64,000 bases of DNA from Burkholderiales bacterium (GTDB taxonomy: Bacteria > Pseudomonadota > Gammaproteobacteria > Burkholderiales > Burkholderiaceae_C). The position numbers and the translations under genes are program-made. Under the pieces are notes generated by a model, which did not search any database, was not told the origin of the DNA, and saw only the letters and a program-made list of their open reading frames with translations. Of this stretch, positions 10,265-15,949 are shown piece by piece. How positions within the stretch are numbered: the stretch's first letter is position 1; each line of letters starts with the position of its first letter. The DNA is taken from the NCBI GenBank assembly GCA_028868825.1, contig JAGWTU010000015.1, forward strand, positions 1-64,000. The letters are read 5' to 3'.

Positions 10265-11412
10265 GGGAGCGCGGGTTCGCGGACGTGGCGACGGGTGACG
10301 GCGGCAGGGCCGAATGAGGCGGGTGCGGCAGGTGCGGCCGGCATGGAGGGCACGGCGGGCACGGCGGGCACGGCGGGCACGGCGGGTGTGAAGACCGATG
10401 CAGGTTCGGCACCAAGGCCATCGAGCGGACTGCGCACGGCGCCGCCGCCCAGGCGCAGCACATGGGTGTAGATCATCGTCGTGCTGACATCGGCGTGGCC
10501 GAGCAACTCCTGCACGGTGCGGATGTCATAGCCGGCGACGAGCAGGTGGGTCGCGAACGAATGGCGCAGCGTGTGCGGCGAGGCCGTGCGGGCGATCGCC
10601 GCAGCGGCCATGGCCTGCCTGAAGGCGGACTGGAAATTCCCTTCCAGCAGATGGTGGCGGCGCAAGCCGGCGCCGCGCGGGTCGAGCGCCGGACGGGCCT
10701 GCGGAAAGACCCAGAACCAGGCCCAGGCACAGGCCGCGCGCGGGTACTTGCGCGCCAGGGCATGGGGCAGATCCACGCCCTGCAGGCCGGCTTCGCGGTC
10801 GGCCTGCCAGCAGCGATGGGCGGCTGTCAGTTGCGCCTTCAGGGGTTCCTCGAGCGCCGCGGGCAGCATCACGACCCGATCGGCAGCGCCCTTGCCTTCG
10901 CGCACGACGATGGCCCGGCGCTGGAAATCGATGTCCTTGACGCGCAGGCGCAGGCCCTCGATCAGGCGCAGGCCGGTGCCGTAGAGCAGGCGGCCGAGCA
11001 GGCCATGCGGGGTGCCGGTGACCCGCTGCCGCTCGTCGAGCGCAGCGAGCAGCCGCGCGACCTCGTCGCGACCGAGCACGACCGGGATACGCTGCTTGCC
11101 GCCGGGGCGGCCGATCTCGCTCATCCACGGGAGGTCCTGGCGCAGCACGCTCTGATAGAGGAAGAGCAGCGCCGAGAGTGCCTGGTTGTGCGTCGACGGC
11201 GCGACCTGGCGCTCGGTGGCGAGCCAGGTCAGGAAGGCCTCGACCTCGGGGCCGGCGAGTTCGGCCGGATGGCGCAGGCCGTGGAAGCGCACGAAGGCAC
11301 GCACCCAGTGCACGTAGGCCTCCTCGGTGCGAATGCTGTAGTGGCGGTAGCGGATCTGGGCGCGCAGAGCGTCGAGCAGGCGCAGCGGCGGCGACGTGGT
11401 TGACGCAGACAT
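10189..11412 (-). CDS. intI: Integron integrase IntI (tyrosine recombinase) with an extended C-terminus
   Basis: IntI recombines attC and attI sites to capture and shuffle gene cassettes. Catalytic residues are R149 (GTGLRLIE), H280/R283 (SPHTLRHSF), H306 (LLGHADVS) and Y315 (TMIYTHVL). The IntI-specific insert that separates it from XerC/D is present at about residues 220-262 ([19 protein letters not shown], then [10 protein letters not shown]). Most integron integrases end near SPLDGL; here the frame runs on for about 73 more residues. The extension is Ala/Pro/Val-rich, partly from a 9-base tandem repeat, and finishes inside dnaE2. The gene points away from the cassette array, as is standard. 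Its promoter carries a LexA box. Confidence 0.95.
   Translation of the reverse strand: MSASTTSPPLRLLDALRAQIRYRHYSIRTEEAYVHWVRAFVRFHGLRHPAELAGPEVEAFLTWLATERQVAPSTHNQALSALLFLYQSVLRQDLPWMSEIGRPGGKQRIPVVLGRDEVARLLAALDERQRVTGTPHGLLGRLLYGTGLRLIEGLRLRVKDIDFQRRAIVVREGKGAADRVVMLPAALEEPLKAQLTAAHRCWQADREAGLQGVDLPHALARKYPRAACAWAWFWVFPQARPALDPRGAGLRRHHLLEGNFQSAFRQAMAAAAIARTASPHTLRHSFATHLLVAGYDIRTVQELLGHADVSTTMIYTHVLRLGGGAVRSPLDGLGAEPASVFTPAVPAVPAVPAVPSMPAAPAAPASFGPAAVTRRHVREPALPCHPAYRRHRCPPTPNCIATATTVS
10348..10383. repeat. Four tandem copies of a 9-base unit (GGGCACGGC) in the intI 3' extension
   Basis: Four perfect head-to-tail copies of GGGCACGGC are followed by a partial fifth (GGGTGTG). Read on the minus strand they encode a repeated Ala-Val-Pro tripeptide in the C-terminal extension of IntI. 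Because the unit is a multiple of three, copy-number change by slippage would keep the frame. Confidence 0.9.
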
Positions 11413-11435
11413 GGTTGGGCTCGGTTTCGAAGAAG

Positions 11436-11451
11436 CTGTATATTCATACAG
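11436..11451 (-). promoter_or_regulatory. LexA (SOS) box upstream of intI
   Basis: The site is CTGT-ATATTCAT-ACAG, an exact CTGT-N8-ACAG LexA operator. Read on the minus strand with its flank it is TACTGTATGAATATACAG, close to the consensus. It ends 23 bases before the intI ATG and overlaps the likely -10 element, so LexA binding should block transcription of intI and the genes behind it. LexA control of integron integrases is established for other integrons; here it is read from sequence only. Confidence 0.9.
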
Positions 11452-11476
11452 TATCCGCTTTGGCGCCGCAGTTCAA
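11448..11476 (-). promoter_or_regulatory. Likely sigma-70 promoter of intI
   Basis: On the minus strand a -35-like TTGAAC (11476-11471) is followed after 17 bases by a -10-like TACTGT (11453-11448). The -10 element overlaps the LexA box. The match to consensus is moderate, and the position relative to the operator and start codon is what supports it. Confidence 0.5.
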
Positions 11477-11525
11477 GCGCCCGTGCGGGGGATGCGCACG
11501 CCGGGAAGGACGGGCGCCGGGCGCA

Positions 11526-11546
11526 GAGAACCGAGAACCGAGAACC
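11526..11546. repeat. Three tandem copies of GAGAACC in the presumed attI region
   Basis: Three exact 7-base units GAGAACC lie head to tail, followed by a partial GAAC. Some attI sites have short direct repeats bound by the integrase, so this could be an accessory IntI-binding element; that is inference from position only. Confidence 0.7.
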
Positions 11547-11730
11547 GAACGCAACCCCAAGCTAAGCGACGACGGGAAGACCCGTTACACGACAACCGCA
11601 TTGCTGATGAAAGCGACGCGCGGCGGCCACGTAATGCATCGACCATCAAATTCGCTCCTCCGCATCGTGCAGACAGTCGCCGTCGCGTAGCGCCGGCGTT
11701 CTCTGCAACGCCGAAAGCTTCGAAAATCGA

Positions 11731-11759
11731 TTGACGTAGCGCATTTGTGTAGCTACACT
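11731..11759 (+). promoter_or_regulatory. Cassette-borne promoter and palindromic operator of brnT (first copy)
   Basis: The -35 TTGACG (11731-11736) and -10 TACACT (11754-11759) are separated by exactly 17 bases. The -10 lies only 5 bases before the brnT ATG, so the transcript should be leaderless or nearly so. A perfect 12-base palindrome GTGTAGCTACAC (11747-11758) covers the -10 and is a natural candidate for repression by the BrnT-BrnA complex, which represses its own operon in studied systems. Confidence 0.75.
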
Positions 11760-11764
11760 AAACC

Positions 11765-12049
11765 ATGCGCATCGACTTCGATCCCGCCAAGGAAGCGAGC
11801 AATCTCGAGAAGCATGGTGTCTCGCTGGCGCTTGCCGTTGAGCTTGACTGGGACGCAGCCTTGGTTTGGATCGACGATAGGCAGGAATACGGCGAACTTC
11901 GAATGATCGCGCTCGCGCCAAGGACAGGCATTCTCTACTACGTTGCCTTCGTGGATCGCGGCACGATTCGGCGAATCATCAGCCTGCGGCGCGCCAATCG
12001 ACGAGAGGTGAAGCACTATGTCCAAAGCATCGAAGAAGATCCCGATTGA
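11765..12049 (+). CDS. brnT: BrnT-family toxin (first copy)
   Basis: BrnT is a RelE-fold ribonuclease toxin of type II toxin-antitoxin systems (DUF497). The sequence shows the family pattern: MRIDFDPAKEASNLEKHGVS at the start, a central DDRQEYGELRMI, and the C-terminal RIISLRRANRREVKHY. The 94-residue length is typical. It overlaps the brnA antitoxin start by 32 bases and is the leading gene of the first cassette. Its own promoter lies immediately upstream. Confidence 0.92.
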   Translation: MRIDFDPAKEASNLEKHGVSLALAVELDWDAALVWIDDRQEYGELRMIALAPRTGILYYVAFVDRGTIRRIISLRRANRREVKHYVQSIEEDPD

Positions 12050-12317
12050 GTTGCCGACGGTGACGGAGGATCGGAAGATCAGCGCGGCTGCGAAGGCGGA
12101 TCCGGATGCGCAGCCGTTGTCTGCATCACAACTCAAGTCCATGGTACCTCTGCGAACGGTTCGCGGTCGACCAAAATCCGAGAACAAGAAGCTACTCCTG
12201 TCTGTTCGCTACAGTCCAGAGGTCATTGCATACTTCAAGTCAACTGGCGAAGGTTGGCAGGCACGAATGGACGGCGTCCTGAAGCAATATGTTCAAAGGC
12301 ACTCTCGCCAGACATGA
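12018..12317 (+). CDS. brnA: BrnA-family antitoxin (first copy)
   Basis: BrnA neutralises BrnT and represses the operon through a C-terminal ribbon-helix-helix domain. The signature is GRPKSENKKLLLSVRYSPEV followed by STGEGWQARMDGVLKQY, the DUF4415-type block. The protein has 99 residues. Its start lies inside brnT. It is followed by an attC site, so toxin and antitoxin travel as one cassette. Confidence 0.9.
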   Translation: MSKASKKIPIELPTVTEDRKISAAAKADPDAQPLSASQLKSMVPLRTVRGRPKSENKKLLLSVRYSPEVIAYFKSTGEGWQARMDGVLKQYVQRHSRQT

Positions 12318-12327
12318 GTGCAGCGAG

Positions 12328-12456
12328 GTCTAACCGGTCGGTGAACCTGACCCGCTCCGGCAGGCGCCGCCTGGCCGCTCCGGGCCACAGCGCACATTGT
12401 CCCTCCGCGGCCAGCCGGCGCCTGCCTCCGCGGGCAGGTTACCTCCAACGTTAGGC
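12328..12456 (+). repeat. attC recombination site 1 (129 bp)
   Basis: The site runs from an R'' box GTCTAAC to an R' box GTTAGGC (12450-12456). The arms are complementary: GGTCGGTGAACCTGACCC at the left pairs imperfectly with the GCAGGTTACCTCCAAC arm at the right. Internal GC-rich segments (GGCAGGCGCCGCCTGGCC and GGCCAGCCGGCGCCTGCC) can fold into the long hairpin that IntI recognises as single-stranded DNA. Two further sites of identical length and near-identical sequence follow in the array. Confidence 0.93.
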
Positions 12457-12473
12457 GTCATCTGCCACGCCCC

Positions 12474-12502
12474 TTGCGCTCCGGTGTTGTTGTAGATACA
12501 CT
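12474..12502 (+). promoter_or_regulatory. Cassette-borne promoter of brnT (second copy)
   Basis: A weaker -35 TTGCGC (12474-12479) and a -10 TACACT (12497-12502) are 17 bases apart. The -10 lies 6 bases before the GTG start, so the transcript would be leaderless. An imperfect palindrome TGTAGATACA covers the -10, in the same place as the perfect one before the first brnT. Confidence 0.65.
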
Positions 12503-12508
12503 AACCGC

Positions 12509-12784
12509 GTGGCAATCACCTACGATCCAGCCAAACGGGCGCTCACTCTGGCTGACCGAGGTCTCGACTTCGACGATGCTCGCTTCGTGTTTGAAGGCCC
12601 AACGTTCGAAGCGGAAGACCTACGCAAGGACTACGGAGAGAAGCGGTTCATCTGCTTCGGCATGCTTCGAGATCGGATGGTGGTCGTAGGCTACACGCCG
12701 CGTGGCGCGGATCGTCACGTTTTCAGCATGAGGAAAGCCAATGACCGAGAGCAAGAACGCATCGCGCCGCTCCTTGGGTTCTGA
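12509..12784 (+). CDS. brnT: BrnT-family toxin (second copy, divergent)
   Basis: This is a second BrnT-type (DUF497) toxin of 91 residues, starting at a GTG. Family features are AITYDPAKRALTLADRGLDF, the central DLRKDYGEKRFI, and the end RHVFSMRKANDREQERI. It shares only part of its sequence with the first BrnT in this array, so it is an independent acquisition and not a recent duplicate. It overlaps the following antitoxin gene by 44 bases. Confidence 0.9.
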   Translation: MAITYDPAKRALTLADRGLDFDDARFVFEGPTFEAEDLRKDYGEKRFICFGMLRDRMVVVGYTPRGADRHVFSMRKANDREQERIAPLLGF

Positions 12785-13022
12785 CCTTGCAAAGGTTGCG
12801 GCCCACGTCATTCAAGCAGATGAGTACGATGAACTGCCCGAGCTTACAGACGAGATGCTGGCTCGTGGAGTTGTAAACAAGGGTGGTCGCCCTCGGTCTG
12901 CCAATCCGAAGAGGCTCATTTCAATCCGACTACCGGAGGACGTCATCGAGCGTTGGAGAGCCACAGGTCCGGGGTGGCAAACGCGTATGGCCGAGAAACT
13001 CACGCGACAGGCTCCTAAATGA
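12741..13022 (+). CDS. brnA: BrnA-family antitoxin (second copy)
   Basis: The C-terminal ribbon-helix-helix block is KGGRPRSANPKRLISIRLPE followed by RWRATGPGWQTRMAEKLTR, typical of BrnA antitoxins. The N-terminal half, which wraps the toxin, includes DELPELTDEMLARG. The protein has 93 residues and starts inside the second brnT. Its stop codon is directly followed by attC site 2. Confidence 0.88.
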   Translation: MTESKNASRRSLGSDLAKVAAHVIQADEYDELPELTDEMLARGVVNKGGRPRSANPKRLISIRLPEDVIERWRATGPGWQTRMAEKLTRQAPK

Positions 13023-13023
13023 C

Positions 13024-13152
13024 GCCTAACCCGTCGGTGAACCTGACCCGCTCCGGCAGGCGCCGCCTGGCCGCTCCAGGCCATGGTGTAAATTGTCCCT
13101 CCGCGGCCAGTCGGCGCCTGCCTCCGCGTGCAGGTTACCTCCAACGTTAGGC
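13024..13152 (+). repeat. attC recombination site 2 (129 bp)
   Basis: R'' box GCCTAAC (13024-13030) to R' box GTTAGGC (13146-13152), here perfectly complementary. Length and arms match site 1; differences are concentrated in the central loop (GTGTAAATTG in place of GCGCACATTG), as expected if the stem is under selection. Confidence 0.93.
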
Positions 13153-13217
13153 GTCGAGTGCAAGCGCCGCGGCGGGTTTGCGGCAGAATGTAGCCTGCGG
13201 AGCCAAGGAGCGCCATC

Positions 13218-13418
13218 ATGCCCGACGTCAAGGCCCTAGAGGAAGCTGTTCAAGCTCTGCCACCTTCAGCGTTGGCAGAGTTTCGCCGTTGGTTTGCCGA
13301 CTTCGACTCGGCGGCCTGGGATAGGCAGCTCGAAGCGGACGCCTCAGGCGGGAAGTTGGACGCACTACTGGCTGAGGCAGAGGAAGACTACAAGAGTCAG
13401 CCTCGCCGCCCTCTGTGA
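13218..13418 (+). CDS. Probable antitoxin of a RelE/ParE-like module
   Basis: This is a 66-residue acidic protein with the pattern ALPPSALAEFRRWFADFDSAAWDRQLEADA, common to small antitoxins found next to RelE/ParE-fold toxins. An AAGGAG ribosome-binding site precedes the ATG. It overlaps the next gene by 4 bases (GTGA), the usual tight coupling of such pairs. The call relies on the pair arrangement and recall of this family; DNA binding is not evident. Confidence 0.7.
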   Translation: MPDVKALEEAVQALPPSALAEFRRWFADFDSAAWDRQLEADASGGKLDALLAEAEEDYKSQPRRPL

Positions 13419-13678
13419 ACCACACCGCGTCAGCAAGGTTCTGGCGTTGCTACGACTCCTTGCCGGCCGAAGTCCGTGCGCTCGCGGACAAGAATTTCAA
13501 GTTGCTCCAAGAGGACGCGGCCCATCCTTCGCTGCAATTCAAGTTGCTCGGGGGCGGCAAGATGTACAGCGCCAGGGTTGGGTTGCACTATGGGGCGCTC
13601 GGACTACCGCGAGAAGGTGGCGTTCACTGGTTCTGGATCGGCACGCATGCCGAGTACGACCGACTCGTCGACGCCTAA
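13415..13678 (+). CDS. Probable RelE/ParE-superfamily toxin
   Basis: This is an 87-residue protein starting at a GTG that overlaps the stop of the preceding gene. The pattern (RFWRCYDSLPAEVRALADKNFKLL, then HPSLQFKLLGGGKMYSARVG and HWFWIGTHAEYDRLV) is that of a RelE/ParE-fold toxin family whose C-terminus ends in an IGTHAEYD-like block. Its stop codon lies inside the R'' box of attC site 3, so coding and recombination sequences are fused. It is the third toxin-antitoxin module in the array. Confidence 0.75.
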   Translation: MNHTASARFWRCYDSLPAEVRALADKNFKLLQEDAAHPSLQFKLLGGGKMYSARVGLHYGALGLPREGGVHWFWIGTHAEYDRLVDA

Positions 13679-13801
13679 CCGGTCGGTGAACCTGACCCGC
13701 TCCGGCAGGCGCCGCCTGGCCGCTCCAGGCCACAGCGCACATTGTCCTTCCGCGGCCAGTCGGCACCTGCCTGCGCGGGCAGGTTACCTCCAACGTTAGG
13801 C
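13673..13801 (+). repeat. attC recombination site 3 (129 bp)
   Basis: R'' box GCCTAAC (13673-13679) to R' box GTTAGGC (13795-13801). It has the same length and arms as sites 1 and 2, with a few substitutions in the right half (GGCACCTGCCTGCGCGGGC). The stop codon of the upstream toxin is part of R''. Confidence 0.93.
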
Positions 13802-13820
13802 GTCCCACAATCGAAGCACC

Positions 13821-14264
13821 ATGGCAGCTATCCGCCTCTTCCTGCTCGAAGGTGCCGAGAAGCGCCACGCCGACGTCAATCGCTGGCTAGCAACACGGCC
13901 GGACGAACTGAGCATCATTACGCGGCGCTGGTTCAACGAGATACGCGAAGTTGGCCCCGAGGTACTCGACCTGCTACACGATGGTCATCCAACCGCCTGC
14001 GTTGGCGACTTGGCGTTTGCCTACGTGAACGCCTTTAATGGGCACGTGAACGTCGGCTTCTTCCTGGGAACGAGCTTGAAGGATCCGTCGAACCTGCTGC
14101 GGGGCACTGGGAGGTTCATGCGGCACGTGAAGATTCGACCGGGCCAAGCTCTCGACGAGAAAGCCCTAAAGCAGCTGATCCGAGCAGCCTACGAGGACAT
14201 GAAGGCGAGGCAATCTGCCTCGGAACATGGCTTTCCAGTCTTTGGCTCACGCGGTGCGGCCTAA
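13821..14264 (+). CDS. DUF1801 domain-containing cassette protein
   Basis: This is a 147-residue protein with the DUF1801 (YdhG-like) core: GHPTACVGDLAFAYVNAFNG, then HVNVGFFLGTSLKDPSNLLRG and RHVKIRPGQALDEKALKQLI. The biochemical role of the family is unknown to me. Such genes are frequent passengers in integron cassettes. The ATG follows attC site 3 by 19 bases and the stop overlaps attC site 4, so it is the only gene in its cassette. Confidence 0.75.
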   Translation: MAAIRLFLLEGAEKRHADVNRWLATRPDELSIITRRWFNEIREVGPEVLDLLHDGHPTACVGDLAFAYVNAFNGHVNVGFFLGTSLKDPSNLLRGTGRFMRHVKIRPGQALDEKALKQLIRAAYEDMKARQSASEHGFPVFGSRGAA

Positions 14265-14384
14265 CCCCTCGCTCAAGCGGAGCGCCAACGGCATGGCACC
14301 TGGCTCGCGAAGCGGCGCTGTTTATCATCCACTTCGCGGGTCAGGCGCTACGCCGCCTTCGCCCGCTTAGCTCTAACGCTGGAC
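14259..14384 (+). repeat. attC recombination site 4 (different type, degenerate R')
   Basis: The left end GCCTAACCCCTCGCTCAAGC and right end GCCCGCTTAGCTCTAACG are those of an attC type unrelated to sites 1-3. The R' box reads GCTGGAC where GTTRRRY is expected, so the crossover position is mutated. The intact R'' box and complementary arms support the call; recombination activity may be reduced. Confidence 0.7.
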
Positions 14385-14416
14385 CGCGCAAGCCACCCGT
14401 GCGGCGTTCTGCCCGC

Positions 14417-14445
14417 TTGACACTATGCACGCGGTACGTTATTAT
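14417..14445 (+). promoter_or_regulatory. Strong cassette-borne promoter of higB
   Basis: A consensus -35 TTGACA (14417-14422) and -10 TATTAT (14440-14445) are separated by exactly 17 bases. The -10 is 8 bases before the GTG start of higB, so the transcript is expected to be leaderless. Confidence 0.85.
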
Positions 14446-14453
14446 CGCCACCC

Positions 14454-14735
14454 GTGTCTATCAAGAACTTCAAGTGCAAAGACACTCAAGCGCTCTTCGA
14501 GGGGAAGCGTGTGAAGCGCTGGGTGAGCATCGAACGCCCCGCTCTTCGGAAGCTGGCGCAGCTGGATTGGTCGGCTACTCTTGACGATCTGAAGGTGCCA
14601 CCTGGCAATGAACTTGAAGCGCTGAAGGGGGATCGGAAGGGGCAACACAGCATCCGCATCAATCAACGGTGGCGAGTCTGCTTTGCCTGGACTGCTGAAG
14701 GAGCCGCAGACGTCGAAATCGTCGACTATCACTGA
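14454..14735 (+). CDS. higB: HigB-family toxin
   Basis: HigB is a RelE-superfamily mRNA interferase that cuts mRNA at the ribosome. The 93-residue protein starts at GTG and shows the family layout: SIKNFKCKDTQALFEGK, ERPALRKLAQLDWSATLDDL, LKVPPGNELEALKGDRKG, and a C-terminal HSIRINQRWRVCFAW. It precedes its antitoxin, the reversed order typical of hig modules. A consensus promoter lies immediately upstream. Confidence 0.93.
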   Translation: MSIKNFKCKDTQALFEGKRVKRWVSIERPALRKLAQLDWSATLDDLKVPPGNELEALKGDRKGQHSIRINQRWRVCFAWTAEGAADVEIVDYH

Positions 14736-14745
14736 AGGAAGCATC

Positions 14746-15045
14746 ATGCGTACTGTTCTGCCTGTTTCGCCCGGTGAAATGCTTGAGGAGGAGTTCCTCA
14801 AGCCGCTTGGTCTTACGAAGTACCGTCTCGCCAAGGACATTGGCGTTCCTGCGCAGCGGATCGGGGAAATCGTGTCTGGTAAGCGCGCGGTCACGGCTGA
14901 TACTGATCTTCGACTTTGCCGCTATTTCGGCCTGAGCGATGGATGGTGGCTGCGCGGGCAGGCCGCGTATGACACGGCAGTTGCAAAGGAGGCTCTTCAA
15001 AAAGAGTTGGCAGGCATCCAAAGGTGCTCTCTCTTGGCCGCATAG
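14746..15045 (+). CDS. higA: HigA-family antitoxin (HTH, XRE type)
   Basis: The 99-residue antitoxin starts at MRTVLPVSPGEML, behind an AAGGA ribosome-binding site, 10 bases after higB. The helix-turn-helix is TKYRLAKDIGVPAQRIGEIV, followed by GKRAVTADTDLRLCRYFGLS, the standard HigA block. It should bind HigB and repress the operon. A longer frame starting inside higB exists, but the chosen start matches the family. Confidence 0.93.
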   Translation: MRTVLPVSPGEMLEEEFLKPLGLTKYRLAKDIGVPAQRIGEIVSGKRAVTADTDLRLCRYFGLSDGWWLRGQAAYDTAVAKEALQKELAGIQRCSLLAA

Positions 15046-15053
15046 CGGGCGCG

Positions 15054-15112
15054 GTCTAACCCGTCGGTGAACCTGACCCGCTCCGGCAGGCAGGTTGCCT
15101 CCAACGTAGGCC
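15054..15112 (+). repeat. attC recombination site 5, internal-deletion derivative (59 bp)
   Basis: The R'' box GTCTAAC and left arm are those of sites 1-3, and the right end AGGTTGCCTCCAACGTAGGC matches their right arm, but about 70 central bases are missing. The R' box has lost one T (GTAGGC for GTTAGGC). The short hairpin that remains could still form, but the core is altered. Confidence 0.8.
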
Positions 15113-15139
15113 GCACCCGCACCTTCGAGGTTTTATTTC

Positions 15140-15787
15140 ATGCCCCAGGTTCGCGTCGAAAGCTTCACGATCTCGCTGGACGGCTACGGTGCCGGCCCCG
15201 ATCAGGACCTGAGCCACCCGCTGGGTGTGGGCGGTGAGGCCTTGCATGGCTGGGCGCTTGCGACGCGCACGTTTCAGAAGCATCTGTTTGGCAGCGATGG
15301 TGGAGAAGCCGGCATCGACGACGATTACGCCGCCCGCGGTTTCCACAACGTCGGTGCTTGGATCCTGGGCCGCAACATGTTCGGACCCGTTCGCGGCCCC
15401 TGGCCCGACGACCGCTGGCGGGGATGGTGGGGCGACAATCCGGTCTACCGTGTCCCCGTCTTCGTCTTGACGAACCATGACCGTCCGCCGCTGGTCATGG
15501 AGGGCGGAACGACGTTCCACTTCGTCACCGAAGGCGCGGCCGTCGCCCTCGAGCGCGCCCTTGCGGCTGCGGCGGGTCGGGATGTTCGAGTCGGCGGCGG
15601 CGTCAACGTCATCCAGCAATACCTGCGCCTGCGCCTGATCGACGAATTGCATGTCGCGATCGCGCCGGTCCTGCTGGGCCGGGGCGAGCGTCTGTTCGAC
15701 GGCGTCGATCTGCACGCGCTGGGCTACACCTGCACGAAGCACGAGGCCTCGGCGCGGGCGACCCATGTCGTTCTGACCCGGCAGTGA
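15140..15787 (+). CDS. RibD C-terminal / dihydrofolate reductase-family protein
   Basis: This is a 215-residue protein of the RibD C-terminal reductase superfamily, related in fold to dihydrofolate reductase. Visible features are VESFTISLDGYGAG at the N-terminus, a central NVGAWILGRNMFGPVRGPW, and the late block RVGGGVNVIQQYLRLRLIDE with VAIAPVLLGRGERLFDGVDL. The substrate is not predictable. It follows attC site 5 and is the last gene before the insertion element, so it is probably a cassette whose own attC has been lost. Confidence 0.85.
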   Translation: MPQVRVESFTISLDGYGAGPDQDLSHPLGVGGEALHGWALATRTFQKHLFGSDGGEAGIDDDYAARGFHNVGAWILGRNMFGPVRGPWPDDRWRGWWGDNPVYRVPVFVLTNHDRPPLVMEGGTTFHFVTEGAAVALERALAAAAGRDVRVGGGVNVIQQYLRLRLIDELHVAIAPVLLGRGERLFDGVDLHALGYTCTKHEASARATHVVLTRQ

Positions 15788-15949
15788 TCAGCGGCGACTT
15801 CGAGGGCGCGGCCCCCGGCCACCGGACGCGATTCGCCGCGCTCGACTCGTGAATCTCGCCCAGGTCCGACGGCACGCGATGTCGCTCGCCGACGTTGACC
15901 TGCCCCCAATCGCCGTACCAGTGATTCAGCAGAAGTCCTGGGTCGAAGG

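Larger units (their letters stand above)
11413..11764. other. intI-cassette intergenic region, presumed to contain attI
   Basis: This 352-base stretch has no convincing gene. It holds the intI promoter and LexA box at one end, a triple GAGAACC repeat in the middle and the brnT promoter at the other end. The primary recombination site attI is expected here, between intI and the first cassette. I cannot fix its crossover point, because no clear GTTRRRY core is present; GCTAAGC near 11560 is only a partial match. Confidence 0.5.

Noticed and set aside
11555..11590. GCTAAGC and GTTACAC as attI core sites
   Set aside because: Neither matches GTTRRRY fully, and no flanking integrase-binding pattern allows a choice.
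15140..15787. Trimethoprim-resistance dihydrofolate reductase (dfr) cassette
   Set aside because: The protein is a RibD-type reductase by its GGGVNVIQQYLRLRLIDE and LLGRGERLFDG blocks, not a DfrA/DfrB enzyme; a resistance role is not supported.
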